Assembly (NCBI RefSeq): GCF_000013025.1
Contig: NC_008358.1
Span: 2,108,001-2,172,000, forward strand
Direction of reading: 5' to 3'
From: Hyphomonas neptunium ATCC 15444
Lineage (GTDB): Bacteria > Pseudomonadota > Alphaproteobacteria > Caulobacterales > Hyphomonadaceae
Length of the DNA stretch: 64,000 nt
The notes under the pieces are model-generated. The model was given only the letters and a program-made list of their open reading frames with translations. It searched no databases and was not told the DNA's origin. The position numbers and the translations under genes were made by a program. Below, in pieces: positions 16,514-24,287 of the stretch; positions within the stretch are counted from its first letter, which is position 1; each line of letters opens with the position of its first letter.

Positions 16514-17323
16514 TTATCCCGTCACCACGATGCAATTTGCCCCGGATTCCTTAATCGCGTCACAGAAGGCGACCGCTTCGGACCGTTCGGCAAATGCGCC
16601 AACGCGGAGACGGTAGAAGACACCTTCAGAGCCGAGATCTGCCCGTTGAATCCGTTTCGACGCGCCATGATACAGCTCCGGGGCCGAAGAGGTCACGCGG
16701 TTCCATGCAGTTTCCGCTGCCTCTTCCGAGCGCAGAGCGGCAATCTGGACGAGGAATGCGCCAGATTCGGTGAAGGTGAAGCGCGCCTGCGACGACAGAG
16801 GCTCGATGGGCTCAGGCGGTTTGATCGTCACAGCGGCGATCTGCTGCTTGGACTCGGAGGGGCCGGGTGGCAGCTCCTGGACCGGAAGCGGCTGCGGCGC
16901 GGTGCTGACGGCTTCGTCTGCCGGCGCATCCAGCGGGGCCGGACGCAGGTCGCGCGGCGGGCCACCTGCCAGCGCGCCTCCTGTAGTACCTGCAGCAGAA
17001 GCGAGCGTAACGTCCGCCTCGCGCTCGGAAGCATCCATGGCGTCGTAAAACTGTTTGTCAGTATGCTCGATGGGATTTCCGCCCGGATCGGCCGGCAGCT
17101 GTTTGAAAGGCTGCGGCTCGGCGATCACGCTGGGCAGGCCGTCTGTGGCGGGGCGCACGCCCTGCCGGTAGGTGTTCCAGACCACGCCGCCGAAGATCAG
17201 CAGAACGCCGATCGCCAATGTAAGAATCAGCGGTCCGCGCGCGGCTTCGTCTTCGCGCACGTCGAATCCGCGATAATCGTCCTCGAACGGGTTTTCGCGG
17301 CCTGCCATGTCCGATCGGCTCAT
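16514..17323 (-). CDS. SPOR domain-containing membrane protein
   Basis: Bitopic inner-membrane protein of 269 residues: a short cytoplasmic N-terminus, one membrane helix (about residues 29-49, LILTLAIGVLLIFGGVVW), a low-complexity Pro/Ala-rich periplasmic linker, and a C-terminal SPOR domain from about residue 190. SPOR domains bind denuded glycan strands at division septa, so a role in cell division or septal wall remodelling is expected. AAGGAG lies 7 bases before the ATG at 17323, which decides the start over 17344. nagZ follows within 4 bases. Confidence 0.88.
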   Translation of the reverse strand: MSRSDMAGRENPFEDDYRGFDVREDEAARGPLILTLAIGVLLIFGGVVWNTYRQGVRPATDGLPSVIAEPQPFKQLPADPGGNPIEHTDKQFYDAMDASEREADVTLASAAGTTGGALAGGPPRDLRPAPLDAPADEAVSTAPQPLPVQELPPGPSESKQQIAAVTIKPPEPIEPLSSQARFTFTESGAFLVQIAALRSEEAAETAWNRVTSSAPELYHGASKRIQRADLGSEGVFYRLRVGAFAERSEAVAFCDAIKESGANCIVVTG

Positions 17324-17426
17324 GGAAGAACTCCTTGGAATCAATCACCTAGGTTAATTTTTACGGGAGTTTCCTTAACGAGCCTTGAAGAGGCCGCCTC
17401 ACAACCGTGGAAAACCGGCTTTTTGC

Positions 17427-18599
17427 CTAGGTCAGGGCGCTGGTATCGAACAGGCGGCGATGCTCTTCCAGGGCGTAGGTATCGGTCATTCCGGCCATAT
17501 AATCGCAGACGATCCGGGCTCTACGGGCCCCCTCTTCCTTCATGGCGGCGCCATTCCAGGGCGGCGGCAGGGTCTGGGGCTCGTTCAGGAACACCTCAAA
17601 CAGGTCTGCCAACACGCGCTTGGCCTTCGAGCGCATCCGGTTGACCCTGTAATGCTTGTACATTCTGGAATAGAGGAACGTCCGCAAGGCGCGCTGAGGG
17701 CCTTCGAGGCCCTCGGAGAACCCGATCAGCGGCTCGCCAAGGGCGCGCACTTCGGCGGCCGAATGCGGCTTCAGGCGTTTTACGCGTGCGCCGGTTTCCA
17801 GAACGAGGTCGTTTATCCACAGGCCGATGAGGCGGCGGACGGCTTCATAGGTCACCATCCGGTCGTCCAGATCGCGGAATTCCATGCGGACGCCGCGAAA
17901 AACATCCCCAACAACAGGGAGTTCCAGCAGGTCATCGACTGTGAAGAGGCCGGCGGCGATGCCGTCGTCTATATCGTGGTTATTATACGCAATGTCGTCC
18001 GAGAGCGCGGCGACCTGGGCTTCTGGGCCGGCGAACTGGTCGAGTTCGAGCTGTTCGAGGGGGGCGAAGTCGCGGAAGGCGATGGGGAGGGCGGTGACGG
18101 GGGTGTCCGGGCCGGTCAGCGGGCCGTTGTGTTTGACGAGGCCTTCGAGGGTTTCCCAGGTCAAATTCAACCCATTAAACAGGGGATAGCGGCGCTCCAG
18201 ACGCGTCACGATGCGCAGCGACTGCGCATTGTGATCGAAGCCCTCATAGGGCTCCATGCAGGCATCGAGCTGGTCTTCTCCCGCATGGCCGAAGGGCGGA
18301 TGGCCGAGATCATGGCTGAGCGCGAGAGTTTCGGCGAGGTCTTCATCGAGCCCCAGCGTGCGCGCGATGGACCGGGAAATCTGAGCGACTTCAAGGGAGT
18401 GGGTGAGGCGCGTGCGGAAATGGTCGCCCTCATGGGCGACGAAAACCTGGGTTTTCTGCTTCAGGCGGCGGAAAGCGGTGGAGTGGATAATCCGGTCCCT
18501 GTCCCGCTGGAACGGGGTACGGGTGGCCGAGGGGGCCTCCTCAAAAAAGCGCCCACGGCTGTCTTCGTGACGTGTTGCGTAAGGGGCTCTCTTTTCCAT
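17427..18599 (-). CDS. dgt: Deoxyguanosinetriphosphate triphosphohydrolase-like protein
   Basis: HD-domain dNTPase of the Dgt type, 390 residues, which hydrolyses dNTPs to nucleoside and triphosphate and so tunes dNTP pools. The metal site is visible as the RTRLTHSLEVAQISRSIA and SHDLGHPPFGHAGE segments, with a further conserved aspartate in DIAYNNHDIDDG. It is the first gene of the minus-strand operon to scpB and divergent from erpA, with only 27 bases between start codons. No clear Shine-Dalgarno is seen. Confidence 0.94.
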   Translation of the reverse strand: MEKRAPYATRHEDSRGRFFEEAPSATRTPFQRDRDRIIHSTAFRRLKQKTQVFVAHEGDHFRTRLTHSLEVAQISRSIARTLGLDEDLAETLALSHDLGHPPFGHAGEDQLDACMEPYEGFDHNAQSLRIVTRLERRYPLFNGLNLTWETLEGLVKHNGPLTGPDTPVTALPIAFRDFAPLEQLELDQFAGPEAQVAALSDDIAYNNHDIDDGIAAGLFTVDDLLELPVVGDVFRGVRMEFRDLDDRMVTYEAVRRLIGLWINDLVLETGARVKRLKPHSAAEVRALGEPLIGFSEGLEGPQRALRTFLYSRMYKHYRVNRMRSKAKRVLADLFEVFLNEPQTLPPPWNGAAMKEEGARRARIVCDYMAGMTDTYALEEHRRLFDTSALT

Positions 18600-18626
18600 T
18601 CAGGAATTCGTCCTTATGTTAGGCCC

Positions 18627-18968
18627 ATGACCGAGACCATTGCCCCGGATGTGACACTGACTGCTTCTGCTGCGAAGCGGATTAATGCGATTCTCGCCAA
18701 ACAGGACGGCGCCGCCTATCTGCGCGTGTCCGTAGAAGGTGGGGGATGTTCGGGCTTTTCCTACAAGTTTGACTTCGCGCCTGCTGTAAATGCGGATGAT
18801 GTCGTGATCGAACGCGACGGGGCAAGTGTGCTGATCGACGAGATGAGCCTGGAGTTTCTGCAGGGGTCGGAGATCGACTTTTCCACAGAGCTGATCGGCG
18901 CGGCGTTCAAGATCAAGAACCCGAACGCGACCGCGGCCTGTGGCTGCGGGACCAGTTTTTCGGTCTGA
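18627..18968 (+). CDS. erpA: Iron-sulfur cluster insertion protein (ErpA/IscA family)
   Basis: A-type carrier that delivers iron-sulfur clusters to target apoproteins. The 113-residue protein has the three conserved cysteines: one in VEGGGCSGFSYKF and two in the C-terminal CGCGTSF. Its place divergent from dgt is the usual one for erpA in alphaproteobacteria. ErpA, IscA and SufA cannot be fully separated by sequence alone, so the symbol rests partly on context. A strong terminator follows at 19011-19039. Confidence 0.9.
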   Translation: MTETIAPDVTLTASAAKRINAILAKQDGAAYLRVSVEGGGCSGFSYKFDFAPAVNADDVVIERDGASVLIDEMSLEFLQGSEIDFSTELIGAAFKIKNPNATAACGCGTSFSV

Positions 18969-19010
18969 AAAAGCTCTAAAAAACTCCAACGGTTCCTCCA
19001 ACGAGGGGGC

Positions 19011-19039
19011 AAAAACTCCAACGCGGTTGGAGTTTTTTT
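19011..19039 (+). terminator. Intrinsic terminator after erpA
   Basis: The arms AAAAACTCCAAC (19011-19022) and GTTGGAGTTTTT (19026-19037) pair around a GCG loop and run into seven T residues. This is a strong rho-independent terminator 43 bases after the erpA stop. A partial direct copy of its left arm (AAAACTCCAAC) lies just upstream at about 18980-18990. Confidence 0.88.
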
Positions 19040-19063
19040 GTGTGGCAGTTTTGGTCACACGGG

Positions 19064-19119
19064 GGACACCGCCGGGACAGATCGGGACACTTTAGGACAT
19101 CTTGGGACACCGTGGGACA
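19064..19119. repeat. Six GGACA units at 10-bp (once 11-bp) spacing
   Basis: GGACA occurs at 19064, 19075, 19085, 19095, 19105 and 19115, so the last five are spaced exactly 10 bases, about one helical turn. Most units read GGGACAC or GGGACAT. A shorter array with the same spacing lies at 27400-27424. The function is unknown. Confidence 0.8.
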
Positions 19120-19123
19120 TCTC

Positions 19124-19199
19124 GCGCCCTTCGGGCGCCCCTCACCTCCCACGCTCTTTCGAGCGCGGGTCCCTCCTCTCCCACTTCATGGGCGAGGGG
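19124..19199. repeat. REP-like block of three short hairpins
   Basis: Three adjacent imperfect hairpins are seen: GCGCCC-TTC-GGGCGC (19124-19138), CGCTC-TTTC-GAGCG (19152-19165) and CTCTCCCA-CTTCA-TGGGCGAG (19176-19196). Clusters like this between genes resemble repetitive extragenic palindromes of proteobacteria. Together with the terminator and the GGACA array they fill the whole 314-base gap 18969-19282, which shows no credible gene. Confidence 0.55.
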
Positions 19200-19282
19200 T
19201 TAAGGGGTCTTGCCGCTGGGGGATGGCTTAGCTGGAACGAGGGTGTGGGCTAGGCTCGTCTGGCCAGATGAGGGGACATGCC

Positions 19283-20452
19283 ATGCCAGTGCCGACACCA
19301 TTCAAAGTTCAGGTTCCAGACGCAAAGCTTGCCGAGATCCGGGCGCGGGTGGAGGGGTATCGGTGGTTCCCTGCCCCGGCCAATGAGCAGGGCTTTGCCT
19401 ATGGCATGTCGACCGAGGTGATGAAGGACATTCAGCGTTATTGGCTGGAGACGTATGACTGGCGGGCGGCCGAGGCCGAGCTGAACCGGTGGCCACAATT
19501 TAGGGCTGAGGTGGACGGGCTGCCGATCCATTTTGTGCATGTGGTGGGGGAGGCAAAGGGGAAGCGTCCGCTGCTGATCACGCATGGCTGGCCGGGCAGC
19601 ATCTATGAATTCTGGCAGGCGATCGGGCCGCTGGCCTTCCCGTCCCAGCATGGCGGCAAGGCGGAGGATGCGTTTGATCTCGTGATCCCGTCCCTGCCCG
19701 GTTATGGCTTTTCCGGCAAGCCTGCCTCGCCGCTGGGCCAGCGGGCGACGGCGGCGATGTGGGACACGCTGATGCGGGAGGTGCTGGGCTATTCCAGCTA
19801 TCTGGCGCAGGGCGGGGATTGGGGGTCGATGGTCACGTCCTGGATCGGCAAGAACCATGGGCTGAGCGAGGGCAAAGGCGGGGCGAAGGCGATCCATCTC
19901 AATATGATGGGCTTCCGGCCGACACCGGCAGTTCCTCAGACGGCGGAGGAAACGAAATGGCTGCAGCATTCGCAAATGATGATGCAGGCAGAGGGCGCTT
20001 ACCTGATGCAGCAGGCGACCAAGCCGCAAACGCTGGCGATGGCGCTGATGGATTCGCCGATGGGCACGGCGGCGTGGATTCTGGAGAAGTTTCACGGCTG
20101 GAGCGATCTTACGGAGCGCGGCCTTTTTGAGGTTTACACGCGCGACCAGCTGCTGACGAATGTGATGATCTACCTCGTCAATGACGCGATTGCGACGAGC
20201 GTCTGGTATTATAACGCCCTCTTCCAGGAAGGCGGCAATGGCCTGCCCGAGGGCGAGCGCTGCGAGACGCCGACGGCTTTTGCGAGCTATCCAGGTGAAC
20301 GCTACATCGTGGCGCCGCCGAGGAGCTGGGCGGACCGGGCGTATAATATTACTCGGTGGACGGACATGCCGCGCGGGGGGCATTTTGCGGCGATGGAAGC
20401 GCCGGAGGTTTATGTGGAAGATGTGCGGGCTTGGGCGCGGGAGGTGGGGTAA
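19283..20452 (+). CDS. Epoxide hydrolase (EHN-domain alpha/beta hydrolase)
   Basis: Alpha/beta hydrolase of 389 residues with the N-terminal epoxide hydrolase (EHN) domain at about residues 1-110 (starting VPTPFKVQVPDAKLAEIRAR). The oxyanion motif is THGWPGSIYEFW, the nucleophile elbow is GGDWGSMVTSW with an aspartate nucleophile, and the C-terminal catalytic histidine is in PRGGHFAAME. Such enzymes open epoxides to diols. AGGGGA lies 6 bases before the ATG at 19283, preferred over 19268. The physiological substrate is unknown. Confidence 0.92.
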   Translation: MPVPTPFKVQVPDAKLAEIRARVEGYRWFPAPANEQGFAYGMSTEVMKDIQRYWLETYDWRAAEAELNRWPQFRAEVDGLPIHFVHVVGEAKGKRPLLITHGWPGSIYEFWQAIGPLAFPSQHGGKAEDAFDLVIPSLPGYGFSGKPASPLGQRATAAMWDTLMREVLGYSSYLAQGGDWGSMVTSWIGKNHGLSEGKGGAKAIHLNMMGFRPTPAVPQTAEETKWLQHSQMMMQAEGAYLMQQATKPQTLAMALMDSPMGTAAWILEKFHGWSDLTERGLFEVYTRDQLLTNVMIYLVNDAIATSVWYYNALFQEGGNGLPEGERCETPTAFASYPGERYIVAPPRSWADRAYNITRWTDMPRGGHFAAMEAPEVYVEDVRAWAREVG

Positions 20453-20567
20453 TTCCATCTGTACGCCGCGCTTTCCATAGTGCGCCGGGTAATGGGTTGC
20501 ACCTTCAGCTGACCCGACTTACGATTTCTGGTGTGGAACAACTATGGTAAGCACGTAGGGGAACTTC

Positions 20568-21392
20568 ATGCAAAAATTCGCCATTTTCGCGCTGGGCGCA
20601 TCCATTCTGGCAACAGTCGCTAATGCGCAGGTTGTGGAGTTGCCGGAATCCTTCAACCGCTTTGACATCTCAGGCGTGAAGCTCGGCGATTCGCCGGATA
20701 CCATCATCGCCACGCTCACCGAAAGAGGGTTCGAATGCGATTTTTCCAAGATGATGAATTCCGATGGCACTGTTATAAATTCCAATGGACATGCCGGGAC
20801 GATGGAGTGCGAGACCACCGATCATGTTCAGAGCCACCGAGGCCCGATTCACAGGGCCGAAATGACATTGGATTTCGGCAATCTTGATCTGTCCGGGACC
20901 GGAACGGATGCCAGCAAGGTGTTCGCCACCTACATCAAATTCAGCGAGAACTACCCCGACCAGCCAAACATCGAGACGATGAATGCGCGCCTCACCGGCA
21001 AGTATGGGGAACTAGACTATAACAATTACAACAAGACGTGGTCCAAGACCGGAAGTTCTTCCCCTGATCTCGAAGAGAGGCACGCCGCTTACACAGACCA
21101 AGAGAAACAATGTGACGGTCTGCCGAGAGCTGAACGCATCGCCAAGTTCGAATGTTCACTCAAGGAGGCTGAATTGCATTACGCTTACCTGGCCGGCCGG
21201 CCGGCGAATCTTACTGCGAGATATTGGATCGGCAGCAACAGCTATTACTCCAGCATCGAAATCACGGCGCACTGGACTCACTGGGATGCAGTCCGGAGCA
21301 TACGCCGGACAGCGGCAGTCACCGAAGAGTTGCTTGCCGAGGCAAAGGCAGCCCCCCCCGAGATCGACGAGAATGTCGAAACCACTTTCTAG
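20568..21392 (+). CDS. Secreted protein of unknown function
   Basis: A 274-residue exported protein with a signal peptide MQKFAIFALGASILATVANA cleaved before QVV. The mature part is rich in Asn, Thr, Tyr and Ser and has cysteines in FECDF, GTMECETT, KQCDGL and KFECSL that could form disulfides. No known family is recognised. Its codons look less GC-rich than those of its neighbours, hinting at recent acquisition. GGGGAAC precedes the ATG. Confidence 0.75.
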   Translation: MQKFAIFALGASILATVANAQVVELPESFNRFDISGVKLGDSPDTIIATLTERGFECDFSKMMNSDGTVINSNGHAGTMECETTDHVQSHRGPIHRAEMTLDFGNLDLSGTGTDASKVFATYIKFSENYPDQPNIETMNARLTGKYGELDYNNYNKTWSKTGSSSPDLEERHAAYTDQEKQCDGLPRAERIAKFECSLKEAELHYAYLAGRPANLTARYWIGSNSYYSSIEITAHWTHWDAVRSIRRTAAVTEELLAEAKAAPPEIDENVETTF

Positions 21393-21623
21393 GTAATACG
21401 TCGTTGAAGAACTGACAGATGGCAGGGTGCGCCTTCAGGCAACCCTGAACTGTTGCTTCTCAGCCCCCCATGGCTTCGTTACGCTCTATGGCCAAACGCC
21501 ATCTGAGCGCCCAGCTTCTGACTTCACCGATTGCACCTGCGAAGGTGTCTGGCGATGGGCCCTCAGACGCGCTGCACCGGTCGAGGGTGACGATGGAGTG
21601 GAGGGAGGCGTAGGAAACGCTCC

Positions 21624-22088
21624 TTAAGCGCGCAAATCCCGGCCCATGTTTTGCAGCACGGCGTTGGCGAATTTGGCGTCGCCTTCGTCGAAGAAGTCGT
21701 GGGCGAGGGAAACGTATTCGCTGAGGATGATCGCGTCAGAGAGTTCCTGATGGGCGATGAATTCGGCGGCGCCGGCGCGCAGGAGGGCGCGCATGGTGGC
21801 GTCGAGGCGGGTGAGTTTCCAGCCCTCGGCGAGGCGCGCGAGGATGGCGGTGTCGATCTTCGCCTGATGTTCGACCACGGAGTTTACGATGGATTTGAAG
21901 AGGTCGGGGTCTGCGTCTTCAACGGGCGTGCCATCCGGGCCGAGGCCCAGACGGTCTTCCATGAATTCGCGGATGGTGGCGCGGGCGGATTTCTCCGTCT
22001 GCTCCATTTCGTAGAGTGCCTGAACCGCCGCAAGGCGCGCGCCAGCGCGGCGCGCGCGTGTGACGTCGAAGGGCATTTCCTGGGTCAT
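21624..22088 (-). CDS. nusB: Transcription antitermination factor NusB
   Basis: RNA-binding helical protein that joins NusE (ribosomal protein S10) on boxA to prevent premature termination in rRNA operons. It has 154 residues, with RRAGARLAAVQALYEMEQT at the N-terminus and the conserved C-terminal ISEYVSLAHDF-type segment (ILSEYVSLAHDFFDEGDAKFANAVL). The ATG at 22088 overlaps the ribH stop codon by one base (TGATG). It is the last gene of the nrdR-rib operon, the common alphaproteobacterial order. Confidence 0.95.
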   Translation of the reverse strand: MTQEMPFDVTRARRAGARLAAVQALYEMEQTEKSARATIREFMEDRLGLGPDGTPVEDADPDLFKSIVNSVVEHQAKIDTAILARLAEGWKLTRLDATMRALLRAGAAEFIAHQELSDAIILSEYVSLAHDFFDEGDAKFANAVLQNMGRDLRA

Positions 22089-22516
22089 CAACCGATCAGC
22101 TCTTTGCGGAATTTGATCATCGCAAGGCAGGCATTGGCCGCTTCGGCGCCCTTGTTCTTGCGTTTGCGATCCGCGCGGGCGAGCGCCTGCGCTTCGTTTT
22201 CAACCGTGAGGATGCCGTAGCCGATGGCCTGGCGGCGCTGGACGATGAGGTCCATCAGGCCGCGTGCGCTCTCGCCGCAGACATAATCATAATGGCTCGT
22301 CTCGCCGCGGATGACGCAGCCAAGCGCGACGGCGCCGTCAAACCGGCCGGAATCGGCCGACATGGCAATCACGCCGGGGATTTCGAAAGCGCCGGGAACT
22401 TCCATGACGGTGATCTTGGCGCCGGCAGCTTCGAGCACTTCGAGCGCGCCTGCTTCCAGCTCGTCGCTGATGTGTTTGTAATAGCGCGAAATCGCGATCA
22501 AAACGCGGTCAGCCAT
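22088..22516 (-). CDS. ribH: 6,7-dimethyl-8-ribityllumazine synthase
   Basis: Penultimate enzyme of riboflavin synthesis; it condenses 5-amino-6-ribitylaminouracil with 3,4-dihydroxy-2-butanone 4-phosphate. The 142-residue protein has the conserved VPGAFEIPGVIAMSA, GCVIRGETSHYDYVCGES (with the catalytic histidine) and the Arg/Lys-rich C-terminal helix. GGAG lies about 10 bases upstream of the ATG. The start is one base from the ribB stop, so the two are coupled. Confidence 0.96.
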   Translation of the reverse strand: MADRVLIAISRYYKHISDELEAGALEVLEAAGAKITVMEVPGAFEIPGVIAMSADSGRFDGAVALGCVIRGETSHYDYVCGESARGLMDLIVQRRQAIGYGILTVENEAQALARADRKRKNKGAEAANACLAMIKFRKELIG

Positions 22517-22517
22517 C

Positions 22518-23645
22518 TTAAGTATTCTCCTCGCTCAGGTGGCGCCAGCCCTCTATTGTCAAACCGTATCCGTCAAGCCCCGCAAGGCGGGTGGGCTGCG
22601 TATCGGACAGGTAAATCATGCTGCGCACGCCCAGTTCCCGCAGGATCTGCGCGCCGATGCCGTATTCGCGGATGGGCGCGGAGGGGTCGCGCGCGGCGCC
22701 GGATTTGAGGCCCAGGCGCTCTGCGATGGAGCCGGGCTGCATCGCGTTAACGAACACAACGACGCCGGGCTCGGGCGCTTTGGCGATCAGGCGCATGGCG
22801 CGGGCGACCAGGCCAGAGCGCGGGCCCTTCTCGCCGAGGATGTCGGAAAGGATGTCTGTACGGTGGACGCGGACAAGGGTTGTCGCGTCGGGCGTGATGT
22901 CTCCGTGGACGATGGCGATGTGTTCGGAATTGTCCATCGTGTTGCGGAAACAGACCGTGCGGAAGCCGCTGCCATAGTCAGATTCCAGCGCCGTCTCAAT
23001 GCGGCGCTCCAGGAACCGGTCGTTCTGGCGGCGCCAGGCGATCAGGTCGGCAATGGTGCCGATTTTCAGATTGTGAAGCTGGGCAAAGGCGACGAGCTCC
23101 GGCAAGCGGGCCATGGAGCCGTCATCATTCATGATTTCGCAGATCACGCCGGCGGGATAGAGCCCGGCCATGCGGGAAATGTCGACCGCTGCTTCAGTAT
23201 GGCCAGCGCGGACGAGCGTGCCGCCTTCCTTGGCGATCAGCGGGAAGATATGCCCTGGGCTGACGATGTCGTCATCGTCCTTGGTCGGATCGATGGCCAC
23301 GGCAATTGTCCGGGAACGGTCATGGGCGGAGATGCCGGTGGTGACGCCCTCTTTCGCTTCGATGGAGACGGTGAACGCCGTCTGCATGCTTTCGCGGTTG
23401 TTGCGGGTCATCATGTCGAGGCGCAGCGTGTGGCCGCGCTCCTGCGTCATGGCGAGGCAGATGAGGCCCCGGCCATGCTTGGCCATGAAGTTCACCGCCT
23501 CGGGCGTGGCGAAGGTGGCCGGGATGATGAGGTCGCCCTCATTCTCACGGTCTTCGGCATCCACCAGGATGAACATGCGCCCGTTGCGGGCGTCTTCGAT
23601 TATTTCCTCAATCGAGGAGATGGCGGCGGTGAACTCGCTGCTCAT
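22518..23645 (-). CDS. ribB: 3,4-dihydroxy-2-butanone 4-phosphate synthase with degenerate GTP cyclohydrolase II domain
   Basis: Residues 1 to about 205 are a complete RibB domain: AEDRENEGDLIIPA for metal binding, HGRGLICLAM, and GHTEAAVDISRMAG, with acidic and His residues in place. It makes the four-carbon unit of riboflavin from ribulose 5-phosphate. Residues about 210-375 have the GTP cyclohydrolase II fold but no cysteine at all where the zinc-binding C-x10-C-x-C should be; the region reads RVHRTDILSDILGE. The second activity is therefore probably lost, as in RibBX-type proteins described in rhizobia and Brucella. Confidence 0.93.
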   Translation of the reverse strand: MSSEFTAAISSIEEIIEDARNGRMFILVDAEDRENEGDLIIPATFATPEAVNFMAKHGRGLICLAMTQERGHTLRLDMMTRNNRESMQTAFTVSIEAKEGVTTGISAHDRSRTIAVAIDPTKDDDDIVSPGHIFPLIAKEGGTLVRAGHTEAAVDISRMAGLYPAGVICEIMNDDGSMARLPELVAFAQLHNLKIGTIADLIAWRRQNDRFLERRIETALESDYGSGFRTVCFRNTMDNSEHIAIVHGDITPDATTLVRVHRTDILSDILGEKGPRSGLVARAMRLIAKAPEPGVVVFVNAMQPGSIAERLGLKSGAARDPSAPIREYGIGAQILRELGVRSMIYLSDTQPTRLAGLDGYGLTIEGWRHLSEENT

Positions 23646-23648
23646 TAT

Positions 23649-24269
23649 CTAACTCCCTTGTGGCGCGTCCGCACCGATCATCCGCGCCACATAGCGCGCA
23701 AGCATATCAATTTCGAGGTTTACCTTTGTGCCGGGCTTCAACGCGGCAAGCGTGGTGACTTCCCAGGTATGCGGGATGATGGCGACCTGGAAGTCTCCAT
23801 TCTCCAGCGCGGCGGCGACCGTGAGCGAGACGCCATCAACGGCGGCCGAGCCCTTGGTGGCGAAGTAGCGCGAGATGGCGGCGGGCGGGCGGATGGTGAC
23901 GCGGAAGGACTGGCCTTCGGCCTCGACCGAGACAATCTCGCCGACGCCGTCGACATGGCCGAACACGAAGTGTCCGCCGAGTTCATCGCCGAGCTTGAGG
24001 CTCTGCTCGAGGTTGACGCGTGTGCCTTCCTGCCAGCCGCCGAGGATGGTTTTCGACAGGGTTTCGGGGACAGCTTCGACCGCAAACCAGGCGCCTCGCT
24101 CGGCTTCGCCTTTGTCTACGACGGTGAGACAGACACCGGAATGGAGAATGGACGCGCCCATGGCGATCTGGGCGAGCGGGTAGCCGCTTTCGACCTCAAA
24201 CCGGGTGAGGCCGTTGCGGTGCTCTGCCTTGCGGACAGTGCCGACATCGGTGACGAGACCTGTGAACAT
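23649..24269 (-). CDS. ribE: Riboflavin synthase alpha chain
   Basis: Catalyses the final step, dismutation of two 6,7-dimethyl-8-ribityllumazine molecules to riboflavin. The 206-residue protein shows the two repeated lumazine-binding domains. The first starts MFTGLVTDVGTVR and contains GASILHSGVCLTVV; the second contains GHFVFGHVDGVGEI and DGVSLTVAAALE. It follows ribD by 18 bases and precedes ribB by 3 bases. Confidence 0.96.
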   Translation of the reverse strand: MFTGLVTDVGTVRKAEHRNGLTRFEVESGYPLAQIAMGASILHSGVCLTVVDKGEAERGAWFAVEAVPETLSKTILGGWQEGTRVNLEQSLKLGDELGGHFVFGHVDGVGEIVSVEAEGQSFRVTIRPPAAISRYFATKGSAAVDGVSLTVAAALENGDFQVAIIPHTWEVTTLAALKPGTKVNLEIDMLARYVARMIGADAPQGS

Positions 24270-24287
24270 GGTTCTTATCCTGGGTGC

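Noticed and set aside
17385-18626. Upstream extension of erpA into a 527-residue frame
   Set aside because: The first 414 residues are antisense to dgt and unlike any iron-sulfur carrier. The true start is the ATG at 18627.
19060-19200. A possible CRISPR array
   Set aside because: Units are only 10 bases, with no 25-40-base repeats, no unique spacers and no cas genes.
19038-19253. Plus-strand frames of 63-71 residues over the GGACA array
   Set aside because: They are products of the repeats themselves (repeated GTxGTxRD-type residues) and begin inside a terminator.
21427-21627. A 66-residue plus-strand frame in the gap before nusB
   Set aside because: It has no Shine-Dalgarno, no recognisable sequence, and an end overlapping nusB. 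The 231-base gap 21393-21623 shows nothing else.
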